Source: Scatophagus argus (Eukaryota > Chordata > Actinopteri > Scatophagidae). Taken from it: a DNA stretch of 64,000 nt. A program made the translations under genes and the position numbers. The DNA lies in NCBI RefSeq assembly GCF_020382885.2, contig NC_058498.1, positions 5,864,501 through 5,928,500 on the forward strand, read 5' to 3'. How positions within the stretch are numbered: position 1 is the first letter of the stretch; every line of letters begins with the position of its first letter. The notes beneath the pieces were generated by a model. The model made no database searches. It was given only the letters and a program-made list of their open reading frames with translations, and had not been told where the DNA came from. Positions 1-14,200 of this stretch are shown here, piece by piece.

Positions 1-2856
1 CCTGTCTTTTACAAGCTACAGTTTTTGTTGGTCTATAATCATTGTTAGGCATGATGAATCATGGCTTTTTTCCCACACTGATTTCTGTTAAATGGTGTTA
101 AGTCACAATAAGTGACTGCGGTAGCTACTGAAGAGCAGACAACTGAAAAACAAAAGGTCATCTGAAAAAATGTTTATGAAAAGTAGGCGTACATTGGATT
201 CACATGTGAGCAGTCACAACTTCACAAATAAAAAGTGCTGACATAAATCACTGAACTGGCCTTTAGAGGGCACTGAATTTGATCTTAGCTTTCCCCACCC
301 GAGTTTGTTTGCTAACGGCCGTGCGGACACCATACACTCTTAACACATTGAAATTCCCCCATCACCCCCTCGCCTCCCGTGTCGGCACTGAGACAACCTG
401 GAAACCACCGTCCATGACTGAGGAAGCTGGCACTCCACAGTAAGAACCTCAATTACATATGTTATCAATCCAAGGGAAAGACAGAGCTTAGCACTTGTGT
501 CTGTTTTTCTCATCAGCAGTGGCAGCGGCCCGAGGACAGCAGAAGAGACTCAAGAGGGACAGGGACAGCAGTTTGTTCATGTGTGTGTTCTTGTGCAAGT
601 GTGAGTGTACGTGTCTATCCTCTAAAACCTGACCCCCCCACCCCCACCCCATCCCCGCGCCCTCCCTTAAATATCCTGTCGCCTTCAGTGTTTCTTTCTT
701 GCTGTTCCTCAGTATCATGACTACATGCCCTCCGCAAAACCTTAAGAACCCAATCGTCTCAAATTCAGCCCACTGAAATAATTAAGGGGTTGCATGACAC
801 CAAAAATAAGGGTGTGTGTATTTTTGAAGTGGGGAGGGGACAAGTGTTTGGAGTCTCGGGATGCCAGCATCCCTCCGGCTGGGTTCAACTTGTTAGGAAA
901 AGTGGGTATTGCGTTACACTTCCGTTGACATGACTGCAGTATCGGTGGTGGTGGTGGGGAGGGGTGCATTAGGTGTCAGCAACCCCTTGGCTGAACCCCC
1001 CCAAGGATGTGCATGTTTACGGAGGTGTTCTCACAAACATTTGCCCAGCGCAGTGCGACAGACAAGCCCCCGTGGGCATGAAGAGGTGTTTACAGTTATC
1101 CTGCGCTTTGAACGTCACCACAAGCACTACTAAATACACATGAGGCGTATTGAGGCAGTATATTAATTATGACAGTGACTCCAACAAACACAGTGCTCAA
1201 TTCTGGCTCATCATCAACCTGGGTGCTGTTGTTCTGTTATCCCTCGCTAGCCTTTTAGATGCAAGTGAAATGATGAAACGCCACACTGCAAAGCTGTTAA
1301 TAACACCGTGAGACAAGATTTCACACCTCTGGAAGTTGCCAAAGTCATCACAGTGACAATCACTTTTAAGCAATTCAGTTCCCATAGATCACCTGCCGTG
1401 CTACGAATACCTCCATCACCCACTGTGTCTTTTCTTAGAACTACTACTACTAACTACTACTACGCTAAATAAATGTGAACAGAACATGCAAAAAAAAAAG
1501 TAAAAAAGTTTTTTTCAACTGGATAAATTTCAAACAGTATTTTGTTGTTGTAGTAGTAAAATTTAGTGATTATGATATGATTAGCAAACTTAACAATGGA
1601 TTATGTTGAGTGTTACCAAGTGTTTTGTACGGTAAAGAATGAGGTCACACTACAATATAATCTCCTCCAGTGAAACATAAAAAAAGCCTAAACACGGATG
1701 TATGAGCTGAAACATATACACAGACATAATGAAACATACTACTCATAGACCAGTATTCATGTTCACTACCAGAGATGGACATGGAACACACACACACACA
1801 CACAATTCATAAGCATGTAGACTAGGGAGCAAAGCGTCCTTTTGTCACAGGGAGAATGGGAAGTGTGAAGGACGTGACGAGGGAGATAAGTGTCCTCCAG
1901 GGCCCTGAGGTTACCCTAATGGTGTCATACATCACCCCTCACAAAGCCATGCAGAGCAAAGTTGTCAATGCATGAATGCTGCACTATTACTATCAGCCAT
2001 TTTAATCATGGCACCTGTCACGGCGCTAATCAACACCATAACTTCACACTGGAAATCATTCAGAAAAACTCTCCCATGCTGCTGTGTACCAGTAACTGTA
2101 TACAACATGGGCAGTAAGCTGTGCAGAGGGTCTGAGGGCTGGATGGCTGGCCACCGTGCTCAGGGGTTGTGACTTTGCAATGCATCATTGCCCTTGTTTA
2201 ATGGAGGCTTGGCTTTTCCTAAGCAGTTGTTGTGACAATGCTAAATGCCGCTTATATGAATGTGTTAAAAGGGTTTTCGCCACACTGTCAACACCCCACA
2301 CACACACACACCGACACACATACAAACAGCCTGTCCAGTGTGGCCTATAGGAGATACACACACTGGAAAACAAACAACCATCATAGCACATTTTTGCTTC
2401 AGGCAACACTAACCCTCTGCTGTCCCTTACTTACAACTTAATATCAATCATTGACCAATATTGCTTTCGAGTCATGTTTAAATACATAAACATACAGAGA
2501 CGCTTGGCACATTTTCAACTGCCGTTAACTAGCTAACATTAGCTAACATCAGCTAGGTGGCTTTCAGTCCCCTCTGCACTGAGGTAAATGTTAATGCAGC
2601 CAGTGAAATTTTCAGAATCCTGCTTTCTAACATGTTTATACACACACCGCGCAGGTCTGCACATATGTGGTATTAACAGCGTTTAAGAAAAAAGACAAGG
2701 TTTGGATTTAGCCAACTGGCAACAACTCGGGTATGCATGGGTTAACGTGATATCCAAAAGGTAACGGTACAATAACGCCTCAATTGACCTACCTTTGTCG
2801 ACAGTTACAAAAGTTTCTGCTGATATGTTCCACACTGCACTGTACCAAGAAAGTGA

Positions 2857-2912
2857 CTAGATAGATAGAGATAGATAGATACTTTATTGATCTGAGGGAA
2901 ATTCAAGACTAG
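2857..2912 (-). mobile_element. LINE 3' terminal fragment, reverse orientation
   Basis: On the minus strand this reads cttgaatttccctcagatcaataaagtatctatc..., the same 3' end plus (TATC)n tail as the LINE end near 59,000. Only the last ~50 bases of the element remain, so it is a very short 5'-truncated insertion or a decayed copy. Confidence 0.6.
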
Positions 2913-5513
2913 TAATAGGTGCCAATGCCAACTCTGTACATGGTACCAATGACAGAACAGCACAACTGTAACTAATTTTAATGATGTGTCCCATGTTCTG
3001 CCTGTAGCGAATGCTGCTAGTGTTAAAAGTGTCAATACAACAAAAAACAAATCTTTTATGGTGATATTGTATTTAACCATTTAATGTATTGTTATATTCG
3101 CCCATGTTTTTAAATATTATTCTCTGCCACCATCCAATTGCCAAATTTATTTGGCATTTAAAACTTTTCTTTTCCACAGTCTGTTTCTGTAGCCTCCGGA
3201 TAATGACAGAGCAAAATATCAATAGTTTTCATTGGAAAGTCAAAACTGTCCACTCTCTGTTCATCCGTAAGAATGTTCAAGTAATATAATAATAACCTAA
3301 ATGAAATGTGTTGATCTGTGATTACAAGTATATCTTGTAAGTATGACAAACAAATTTTGAAAGTAGTAATTTTATTTATTTAGTCCATTTTAAAAAAGTA
3401 ACACAAAGTGTTAGAAGGAATGCATTATGAGTTACAGAATATCTACAACAAGAATATTCAAACAGAAGTTTGTGAAACTATCACAAGAGCTAATCAATAT
3501 GCTTCATAAACATGAACAAAAATTGTCCATTTTTTGTGACAGTTCAAGCACATGTAAAATATGGAAATTCAAGTCCATGTGCACAAATTGTAAAGATTTT
3601 ATCTCGTCAGTATTTCACAAACTGGTTTATTATGAACACTTCACTGATCTTTGTTGCCTAAACCTAAACATTTCTTACAATAGATGAAACAAAAACATAG
3701 TCATGCAATTTTAAATTTTGCATGTTATCTTAACATATTTCAGTGTGCTGGTACAGAAAATGAGCTAAAAGTGATTTGCCCCCTAGCAGAAAGTTCCCAA
3801 GCTGTTGAAATGTTGTCAAAAATGGAAAGTGTTGGAAAGTTTTGTATGATTGATCGCCCATCTAGTGTGCCTCCTCCAGTGGCGTCATGTCAGCCGCCTC
3901 TGTGTATCTTCTTTCAGACTGAAACACTGTGTAGATATGGCTCCCAAAATAAGACAGATATGTTGCTTGAGACCCAGCAAAGCAAGAGTTATGGGGGGCA
4001 GCTGGAGAAGGGCTGGTAAAATATGGATGATTTCTAACTATAAAGTTACTGATATCTCAATATGAGTGATGGAAACATTCATGGTGTTGGTTTCAGCATG
4101 GTTGGACTGCCCTGTTTGGGTAGCAATGAAGAGACACTGGGTCAGGTTGCAAACTATTAGCATTCCTCTGGATCGAGGCTGTAAGGCGGGCTGGGAAATG
4201 TCGGCAATGCGTTGCCCTTTGCACAGACAGGAGAGAGACCAGTGTGAAGGAGACCAGGGTGGAGAATAACAGAAGAGGAGAGAAGACCCAGATGGTCAGC
4301 ATATAAGAGGGATAAAAAATGGAGGAGAGAAGGTACACAAATGGAAGTAGGAAACTGTAATGAGGAAACAAAGTTAGCTTGTGCCAACGGTGAACCATAG
4401 AGGTGTCTGATTACCCAAATTTATTCATTAATTAAATAATATTACTCTTCAAAAGTTAATGGTGGTTAGAATTGTTTTCATTGTTCTATTAATTTGCCTT
4501 ATAATCTTTGTGTCTACATTAATTTTGAGAGAAAGTCAACATATGAAAAATGTATTAAAACATTTTCTGGTGAAACTTTTTTTTTACTTGCCAAGTGGGT
4601 ATTCACTTGTCTCTTACTTCAGGGCATAATGAGCAGGCCTTTAGTGTTTGCATGTCGTTTTTATCTTCACTTTCAATGACTGGAAGCACTTTCTCAGCTG
4701 TCAACAACACAAGAACTTGTTTACTGTAAACTAAAGTGATCAGCATGTGGTTTTGTAGTAAGGTGTGAGGAGGTCAAATTCAGGTGAGGATTGATCAAGG
4801 CTAAACCAGGGTTGGATTGGGAACAAAATTCAGCCCTGGCAGTTTTCATCTCAAACAGTCAAATTTTTTCCCAAAAAACACACGCTTACAGAGTTACATA
4901 AGGTAACATCTGGCTGCTTATAACATACAAGCTAAGCAATAAATGTCAAGCGGGGTTGGTATCACTTTCTTCAGGACCATGTAACCCTTAAATAAATTTG
5001 AGCTGTGCCAACATCAAGTGGGCCGCAGCCTGCAGGTTGCAATTCTTACTTTTCCTACAGTTTCCAGATTGTCAGTCCAAGCCTGGACTAAACCAATGCA
5101 GTCCTTTAAGAAAAACAGAATGAAACATCACATTTTGAAACTATTTACAAATGTTTGGTTTGGCAGCAGAAACAAACAAAAAAGAAAGAAAATTCTTGTG
5201 TTTGAAAACAGGCATATCATGGCATCAAATCTAACTTTTACCGTTTCCTGTAAAGGGGGATGAAACTTACAAACCAAGCTTGAGCTCAAGTGGAGCCAGC
5301 TGTGAGAAGCCATATCTGAAGAGGACTGTAGAGCAGTGATTCTAGTATAGTAGCACTCTTTGTCATTATGAAACCTGTTTCAACTAATGAGATACATTAT
5401 CGTTAATCACCTGCTCATTAGGAACGACATGTTGAAAAGAGACTCAGCGATGGCGGACACGCAGTGACACACACATTGATGCACACATACACAACTGTAC
5501 ACTCTCTTTCTCT

Positions 5514-5537
5514 CACACACACACACACACACACACA
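5514..5537. repeat. (CA)12 microsatellite
   Basis: Uninterrupted CA tract following a CT/CA-mixed region. Confidence 0.95.
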
Positions 5538-7309
5538 ACATCCTCTAATCTCCATGGCTCCAAGGCATTTTGCTGATTTCCTGATCCTGAGCAGACATAC
5601 AGTTAGAAAACTAAAAAAAATCATAGATTTCTCACTCGGTGCACACTCCTCAACATTATCCACAGCTCCTCGGCAGCTTAGGTGGTCTCTTTCCCCAGGC
5701 GAGAGGTACCCTCCTCTGGGTTAAGGATTCAGAGATTCTGGTTAATGATGCCCAAGCCTCCCCTTCCTGCCCTGGTGCCATTAGAACCTCATTTTAAAGG
5801 AGAGTGATGGGTCGGGCTTGCAGGGTTATCTGGCCTATCTTTTAATCATAAATGAGACCCCTCCCTCTTCCTCTTCCTCCCTCTCTGTATCTACCTACTT
5901 GCTTTTCCCCACTGCCCTCTCTCCCTCTCCCTCCTGTGGGTTAGGAGAAGTGCTGTCTCAGCATTCTCCTCTTTCTCCCCACCCCCAACACCCCCTCTTC
6001 CTGTTCTGCCTTTATGCTTTTCCAGCCCATCACTGATCGGGGGGCATCAGTTCCACTGGGGTGACTCCTTCACCGTCACTTAGGAGCTGCAGAGTCCTCT
6101 TCAGTCCAACAAAACGGGGGAGATGGAAAGAAAGGGGGAGCATCGGTGGGTGGGGTAAAGAGGTAAAAAAGAGGGTCATGGCAATGACAGGAGGCCTTAA
6201 AGTGGCTCCCAGGCTTCCCAAGTCTTGCATTATAGTAGAGGATCTTATGGCTGCTAGTCCTGTGAAACTCTTCTAAAACATTATCTTTATTCAATGGTAC
6301 GATGCTATAAACACACTCTACCTCAGCAGTCTATTACCTCTGCAGTGTGTGCAATATTTCACAAAATATTTTTTACATACTCTCTCTCACGCACGTGCAT
6401 AAATTCAATGCCTATTCTATTTTTTGTGGACTGTTAATTTGAAAATACCATACTATATATACTTGTGCTTGTAAAGTTTTTGGAAGAGTTGGTTAAAAAA
6501 AAGAGAGAGAAAAGAAAAAAGGTGATGATGTATGCTCACCTGCAGGCCTGGGCAATGACTTTTTCATCACCACGCACACACTCACACACACCACCATCAC
6601 CACCACCTCAGTGCCCCTGTGCCTTCAGTCATTGTCTATTGCTGCAGTCCTGCAGGGGGTAAACGTCAAACTCTCCAAATTGGATGAAACATTATGGGAA
6701 ATATTATGAGGCAGCCTGCTGCTGTGATGGCCAGGGGCCTCTGGTTAATTGAGTTGTTGCCCATGTTGCATACTGAGCAGGACCTGAGGAAGACAGACAA
6801 ATCGGATGGGACACTGGCTTTTTTTGTTTGTTTGTTTGGTTTTGAAGACATTTCATCTTTATTGGTTAATGTGAAGTCGAGACAGACAAAAGGCATAAAA
6901 CCAGACTGAAGTAGGAAAGGCAAAGAGACAAAGAAAGGCTTTCTTTCCCAGTAGTGTTCACTATGTCGATCACCAAATTTTCAGGCAAATAGCAAACAGC
7001 TGTCACATTATTGTCATTTTGTCTCGAGTATTTTGAATGTAAGGAGGAGAAATCTTTTTACTTTCCCCCAAACTATTTGATACATTACAATTACACCAAG
7101 TTTAAAGTACCCCCACAACTTCAGAACTTTCTCTGCCAGAGTCACTGAATAATTTCGCCTCTTTAAGCCTGACACGCAGAAATCTTTTATCCACAATATT
7201 AGTCGGAAAAGGAAGACAGAACTGAAATTTTAAAGAGAAGTGGGGGAAAAAGTGAAATGAAGTACTTTTGATCATCGCTGCGACAAGGCTGAGAAGTAAC
7301 ATTTAGTCA

Positions 7310-7570
7310 TTAATGTCAAAGCGGATATATATTCCCGGATTTATATATTAGCATGAGGAGAAGCCTATTAGCGATGTGGCTCATCCTTATTCGGGGTCAC
7401 TGCCAATGAGTAATAATCTTATGCAAATATATTCTGCTGGTGAATTTTTTGATGATTACTATATGCAGATTCAGCCCAGTCTCTTCCATTGGGCCTGAAA
7501 TGAGCAGAAACGGAGAAATCCATACATTGCTCATGATCAGACAAAGACGAAGGAAGCCTGAACTGCATAT
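7310..7570. promoter_or_regulatory. Candidate conserved non-coding enhancer
   Basis: Complex, non-repetitive, TAAT-rich sequence. It carries a perfect POU octamer ATGCAAAT at 7421-7428, several homeodomain cores (ttattagcga, gagtaataatc) and a CCAAT word. It has no open frame and resembles no repeat. Conservation is inferred from texture only. Confidence 0.4.
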
Positions 7571-9879
7571 CAAGTTTTACATCATTAAGAAAACCTAATT
7601 TCAGTTATATTACTGGCCATAAGTTCTTTCAAAGACTAACTGTACATCTGGTCTGCTGGATACGTACATGAGTGCAAACTTGAATGCATCTAAATGTGAA
7701 ACTTCTGGATCACATCATTGCTGGAGATATTGACTGAACAAACAAACAATATGAATATCAACAAACTATTTAAAGCTTTGCAGAACACTTAAAACTCAGA
7801 CTTAGTGTTATTCTTAATCGCATTTTAGAGGATTAAAGCTAAGGAGAAGATGCAATTTGAACTTGAATGCAGCACATATATTTTTAATTTCATTCTGCAT
7901 TTTTTTTCTGTAAAAGTCTGACTTAGTGCTGCATATGGTTTGAATTTTTTGATACTAGTGCCTGATACTAATACCTGTGTGTAAGTACCCGCAATTTTTG
8001 AATGAGACAAAATCATTTTCTGTGCCATCAATACTTGCAATCTTTGAACCTATTTTTTACTTTCCAGTGAACTCTCACAGTCTAATATTTTATGAGCACA
8101 GTCACAGCAGCACCAAGTTCATTAACTACTTGTAGATATTGTAATTCACAGTGTTTATCTTTGATCTAAAATTATGTTGACAATTTGCACGTACCCACTG
8201 ATATACCCCCATCCTCACAGTGGTGTTCACAGACTCCTCTCAGACTGTGTGGGAAGTGTGAGTTTCCAGTCGGCTACTTCATCAACATTTCTTGGTGGGT
8301 CAGTGTCCTTCGTTGCAGAGCACATCAATTCAGAGGGGACATCGATCACAGCCGCCTCTCGTCACATTGACCAGCTCATTAGCTGGACTTAATATACGCC
8401 GAGGGAGCTCTGAGGCCTGCGTGTCAGTCCTGCACTCTGTAAGAACTTGGCTTGGAGATGTAGACATTTAGGATACAGCTCTTACTGGTAGAGAATGATA
8501 AGATAATGGCATACATTCAGATTTTGACAAATAAAACATGATACGTATCAGTTTTCTTCCCCGGTATCCCCAGTGTCCTCCAGTGTTGAGTACCAACTTA
8601 AGGAGACGTGTTTATGCAGTGAGGCGAAAAGGAAGGTCAGGCACAACCAGTCAACTTTTCCTGGCCTTAACTAAGTGTTTTAGTTGCTCATCTCTGAACA
8701 GAACTTTAGATAGAAGACAGATTTTTATTAACCATGACTATACAGTATATATCACAGTTGCCATGCCAAGGTATTATTATATATTATATTATTAACTATT
8801 AAAATCATGGCTTTCCTCTTCTCTACTGGTGTGAGAGGAGAAAGTACAATTTCTTTTTTAAAAAGTTTAAAATTTAACAAAAAAATTGAGAAAATTTAAA
8901 ATCAGACAAAATTCTCTTGCAGAGAAAAACATTTACATTATGATCACCAACATTATTTACTCTTGTGTACATCATGGTCCTCTTAGTGAAAACAATGCTT
9001 CCTCCCACTGATGTAAACATTCACTTTAGAGCAAACCAGAGTGCCCCAGCTGACTGCTCGCCTTGTCCGCCCGGCCCACTCACAGATGAGGGCCACATTG
9101 TTACTATTGTCTGACTAAATGGTGGCTTCAGAGAGGGAGAAAAGGGGGAAACTTGTGTAAACAAGCTACAGCTTTAGCATCTCAATGTCACCGCATGGGT
9201 GTCTGGTGCGAAACAATACTTTGTGCATGTTGGCATCATGCATTCCTGCCTGGGCAAACTTTGGACACAATCCTGCCTACAGGGCCTCTCGACTTCTGAG
9301 GATTCATAAACAAACTGTGACGATTCATATCAAAAGATGGTAAAAGTCAGAGGAAAAATCATGTCACAGAAAACTGGAGGTGTTATTCTTCAAGGAAACC
9401 GAGCATGAATAAACCTTAGCAAAGTGTATTGAGCTCTCAGTGTCCAGAACAGCCGACTGTGTCGACCCAGTGAGTTGTTTACCTGACTGGAGGCTACCAC
9501 ATGGATGGATATTCAGAGTATTCAAGGGGAGTATTTACCATCACTATAGTGCCCCATTCACTTCCTTTCTTCCCTCTTATTTGTATACCTTAGGTTGCTG
9601 TCATGTTGTGTTTTGCATTAAGATGTTAAGAGGCACAGATAACACACTCACTGCAGCTGGATAAGATCAGTCCACTGTAGTGCAAGTGTTAGCTATTCTG
9701 CGGGTTTGGATCACAGAGTCTGAAGTAAGTGCAAACACACAAATGTGTACACAATTTTGACCTCTGCATGTCCTCCGGATTTACTGTTTCAGACAGTCAA
9801 ATTTTAAGAGGCACAGGGCTCTTCTGTCTCTAATCATTACTAGCTAAAGACATTCCTTTATTAGTGTCTAGTTTTGTAA
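7571..9879. other. Gene desert, no feature seen
   Basis: AT-rich unique-looking sequence. The block near 8340-8420 (cagctcattagctggactta) is complex and may be regulatory, but the support is thin. No gene or clear repeat. Confidence 0.6.
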
Positions 9880-10015
9880 TGCTGCCAAATAACACTTTAT
9901 TGCCCTTTAATTAAATATTAATGGTAGTGTCATTACATCTTCATTCATAATTAAAGACCTACCAAGGACTGGTATTGCATATTAATGTAATTAAACATCA
10001 GTACAGTGTGTGTTT
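9880..10015. promoter_or_regulatory. Candidate homeodomain-rich enhancer
   Basis: Within 130 bases there are at least eight TAAT/ATTA cores (tttaattaaatattaatgg, cataattaaagacc, attaatgtaattaaac) separated by complex sequence. No coding frame. Confidence 0.33.
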
Positions 10016-10423
10016 GCGTCAGAGCGTTCTGGTGCACTTGTGTGGCGATGGCAGCGTTTGATTTAAACAGTATAAGAGATTAGTTGTTTTGTCGGCAAGG
10101 TTTAATTTAATTTTCAAACCTTTGAAAAAATATATATTTTTCATTGGATCCTGGTTAAAACTGACATTGCTTTGCCTTTCTCAATAACCATTCACACTTT
10201 CTGCAATATTGTCCACATTCATAGTCTCAGAATGCAAACCCTGGATTACTTCTTCAAGGACATAACAGTGCTATTCTCCAGCCCCCCATCTCCTAACACT
10301 CCATCCCACCACCACCAACAACTGATCAATGCCCCATTAGGAACTGAGGGGGGAATGGTAAGTTAAAAAAAGAGGCTCCATTCCAGTTAAATTGACCCCC
10401 CACTGCAGCTGTAGATTACAGGA

Positions 10424-10461
10424 CCCCCCCCCCCCACACACACACACACACACACACACAC
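10424..10461. repeat. C12 run followed by (CA)n
   Basis: Twelve C residues at 10424-10435 run directly into about 13 CA units. Confidence 0.95.
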
Positions 10462-10849
10462 TTCAAGACTCCCCAAGATGTTCTTGGTGGCAATAACGCA
10501 TGATAACAAGGCAGCTTTTGTTGTTAATCTGGTAACAGGAAGTTTCTGCCCTGGAAGCTGATGTGAAGACGGACACCGCCAGCAGCAGCAGCAGCGGCAG
10601 CCATCTTTGAATCCCCTTTGGTGATGTGACCCCTGACCCAGCCTCAGAGAAGGTCAGACAAAACTTATCTCTCAATGAATAAACTGGTGCCCCTTTAAAA
10701 GTGAGCATGTCAACAATTGCCTGCAGCCCATGCCTGGACATTCTCAAACAAAGCGGTATATGCGTTGACTTTTAATCAAGATGAAACAGCAGTGGAGATT
10801 ACAATATGTAGATAACTGTGTGATGTGTAATATACGTTAGGGCTTCCCT

Positions 10850-11239
10850 TTAAAGGATAATTCAGCTGTAATACAATTTGGGACACATTTTTGTAGTGCT
10901 ACATTTACATTGTGTGTGGTGAATTGTGAGAACATGGTGACATCCATAGAGCAGGGTGCACAATGGGAGGATGTGTATTATTCAAATGATTTCAGTATTT
11001 CAGCTTTTTACATCATGGTTACATCTGATAGATGTGGAATCTGGAAGGATGGACCAAGATTTTGGAGGAAGTGTTCTATTTTCAGACAAGTTGTAAACGA
11101 GCTACAAGTTTTATTGTATTACCAAAATTGCTTTTTAAGGTTAAACCAAAAGTGAGCACATGCAAAGTGACAGTAACGAACCCCATTACCAGTGAAAATT
11201 GTGGTAAAAGGTCAAAATGAGGTGGGAAATATCCTTTAA
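10850..11239. mobile_element. Possible TTAA-flanked MITE (piggyBac-like)
   Basis: TTAA at 10850-10853 is followed by aggataattc; TTAA at 11236-11239 is preceded by the inverse of aggatatttc. That is a short imperfect inverted repeat with TTAA duplications, the mark of piggyBac-type elements. The 382-base interior is AT-rich and does not encode a transposase. The terminal repeat is short, so chance cannot be excluded. Confidence 0.4.
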
Positions 11240-14200
11240 TTTTCATTTAATAAAAAGACTACCAAGAGGAAATGAAAGGAGAATATTTCAAATGTTCTAC
11301 TTAAAATCTTTTTTTTAATAAAGGTAAAGTTTATTTCTCATTGTCCATGTCCAGATGTTATCGTGAGATCAGCATTCCACACTTGTAAGATCAGTTAAAA
11401 TAAGTTGATCTCTGAGTTGAGGTTACTGACATATCAAATCATACCTGTAGCAAAGTTCAGTATGCTCAAGTTTAAAAAACACCGACATTGTACTGCTTTC
11501 CCAAAGAATCTTACCTCGACAACAGCACATGTTGTATACTTGTGGTCAGATGGCCTCAGACCAAGTCAAAGCCAGGGACCAACTCTGCAACTCTGCAACC
11601 AACCAACAAGCCGCCGTACTGCCTCATCAGTGATGCCTAATCCAATGTCTTCATGTAAACCAAGAGAGGAAAGCAGGGGAGATGAGCGAATGTTTTCCAC
11701 AAGGTAATGAAAGTCAAACTCACCCGGGTGCTTGGATGCACTGCACATGCTGCAGCCATTAAAAGTCAATCGGGGCGTCTGCTGTGTAAACAAATAGCTA
11801 TGATTATTCCAACCTGCCATCCTCCGACAGCATTAAAACATCCTTCAATTAGGCTGCACAGCAACGTACTCAGGCCCAAACAAAGCTCTCCCTCCACCTC
11901 TCTGTCACGTATCGTTACCCCCACCCTGCCGCTCCTGCTCCCTCGCTCTCTGAACACCTTTCACTCATCACGATGTGTCAACTGTTTGCAGGAGAGGCAG
12001 CATAGATGGCAAGTTCTTTGACCCACGCCAAGACGTTAACGGTGCACAAAACACACAACCTTCATTGTTTGGAGGCTGGATCAATCAGAAAGCACCTCGG
12101 GGCCCTTTTCTGAACTTTGGCCACACAGCTGGATGGGCAAAGTCTGACACAGTAGGGTCAAGAGAGAAGACTGTCACGGGGATATGAACCACCTTTTGAG
12201 GACTTTTTTCTCGTCTTTCACTTTTTGACATACTGACCAGTTTATAATACATTCTAGTTGTGAAATAGCTGGTGTGCCAATTATCCAGAGAAATCATCTG
12301 GATGATCTCACCCAGGGCAATTAAAGTCTGTCTTGGTCTTCTTACAGTGTGTATCTGTAAAGTGTAATGAAAAACCATAAACATGTTCTCTCAAGATTAG
12401 TATGCTCTGTTAAGAAGGAATTTCTTTACCCCATTTAAAGCTGACATTAACATGTTGTCTGGGTAAGAGAAAATGCACAGCGATGATTTCAGGGTGAACA
12501 TCTTGACTGCATCTGGACCAGATTTGCTTCCATTTTCTGAATAATACAGTTTATCTGTACAGATCGCATGCATACATGAGACCTTTGATTGGATTTTTTG
12601 ACAATGCCAATGTTGCAGTTTATCATTTTGAGGATATATTATCTTTGAGACCAGAAGTTACCTGATCGACCAGTGACATTTTGCTGCAGGTCAGTGACAA
12701 CGTGCGACTCTGCGCTTGGTCACAAAGTTGCATATTGCAGCTTAAAGCTTTTAAGATACACAAACATGAAAGGCTCCAAGCACTTAAGTTTGCCTTTGTG
12801 GCTCTATAACCACTGTGAGCATAACAGCTCTGAAATTTAGTGTAACAGTTGAGCTTTTTCTCTCTCTGATTTCTGTGCACTAATTTAATCTTAGTCTTAT
12901 TAGATTATTTAAGCTGGTTTATATACTTTGGGGAACATGTGACAAGCCCACAGGGATACATGCTGTGCCTTAAATCAGGCCTGTGTATCTGTCAGCCCCA
13001 CAGACAAGGCAAACACTAATCCGATTGATTATCATTTTGAAACTGTTCAGCCCATGTGGTTGAATTTAACACGAGTTCAAATTTAATATATTTGGTATTT
13101 TCTCAAGAAATAAGTCTGTTCAAAGTGAAATCACATCTTCAAGTGCCACCACTTCAATAAGCAGCAGTCCCAAGCTAGAGAAGTTTGCAGACTTATGTAG
13201 GCCAATTTCAGCAAAAGAGAAGCCATTGTTTCATTGCTTCTGGCTGTTGCCACTCATGGAAAAAAAAGGGGGAAAAAAGCAATTCTGCCATTGGGGGATT
13301 AACATGAGGCATGCTGATTTCAAAATAAGCTAATTTCCTAGAGGTGCCTACATTGGTAGCATCGATAAAACTCATCAAGAGCAACTGTTGTTATAATCCA
13401 CAATCTGTGGCACGAAAGAAATGATTCTATGGATATAGAAACTTATAGAAGGGCCAGGAGCCTGACCAGGTGCCTCTGATTTCTGGATTACATAAAGAAT
13501 CAGTCTGGGGTTTTCAGCACTGTAGGCGTTTTAGCACAACAGGAGAACACAAGGGATAGTGTTCAGTTTCCGGTATGGATCGAGATGAACTGAATTTATT
13601 GACTTTTGAATGATAAGATTGATGAATGAATGCTTTCACATACGCATCATCAAAATAAATACTGAAAGTGAATCCAGTTAATTTCACAAACTAGATGACC
13701 TGCTGCAAGTTTTGTATCTCTTACTTTATATTACATTGAAACAGATTTTAACATGAAGTCAGCAATTATTTGGGCCTTCTTGGGTTAATGCTTTAAGATT
13801 TATTGTATTGTTTAATCGTATCAGCAATTACTTCAGTGACTTCATTAACTGAAAAGGTGTTGTTTCAAAGGGATCCAGCAGCTCCAACAGCAACAAACTC
13901 TGCAAACATAAATACCCAGAGCAGAAGTGCATTCAGTCATGATCGGTTATTGCCTGATGACAGTTTATCCTCCCAAGGCAATGGCCAGTATTTCGACTCT
14001 TCCACTGAAATGGACTGTTTATCTGCACGCAACCAAAGCCTGCTCAAACGTGGTTATTCGTCACGTCAAGTCTGGACTACAAACGAACTACAAACAGAAA
14101 CCAGAAGGCTTCTCATTCCAAAATCTTGTCCCTTTCTTCCAGATTCTGTGTTCATAAGGAGAGATCATAATGCACTGGACTTCTTATGCCAAAGAACAGT

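Larger units (their letters stand above)
1..7309. other. Gene desert, left part
   Basis: No gene is recognisable. The stretch holds scattered CA-rich patches (1786-1804, 2299-2316), a CTA-type run near 1440, a two-and-a-half copy gctaacatta tandem near 2530, the LINE tail at 2857, and a C/T-rich region at 5860-6030. All open frames are short and lack resemblance to known proteins. Confidence 0.7.

Noticed and set aside
4795..4990. Possible hAT-like repeat near gggttggattggg
   Set aside because: Only a few suggestive words; no paired termini or target duplication found.
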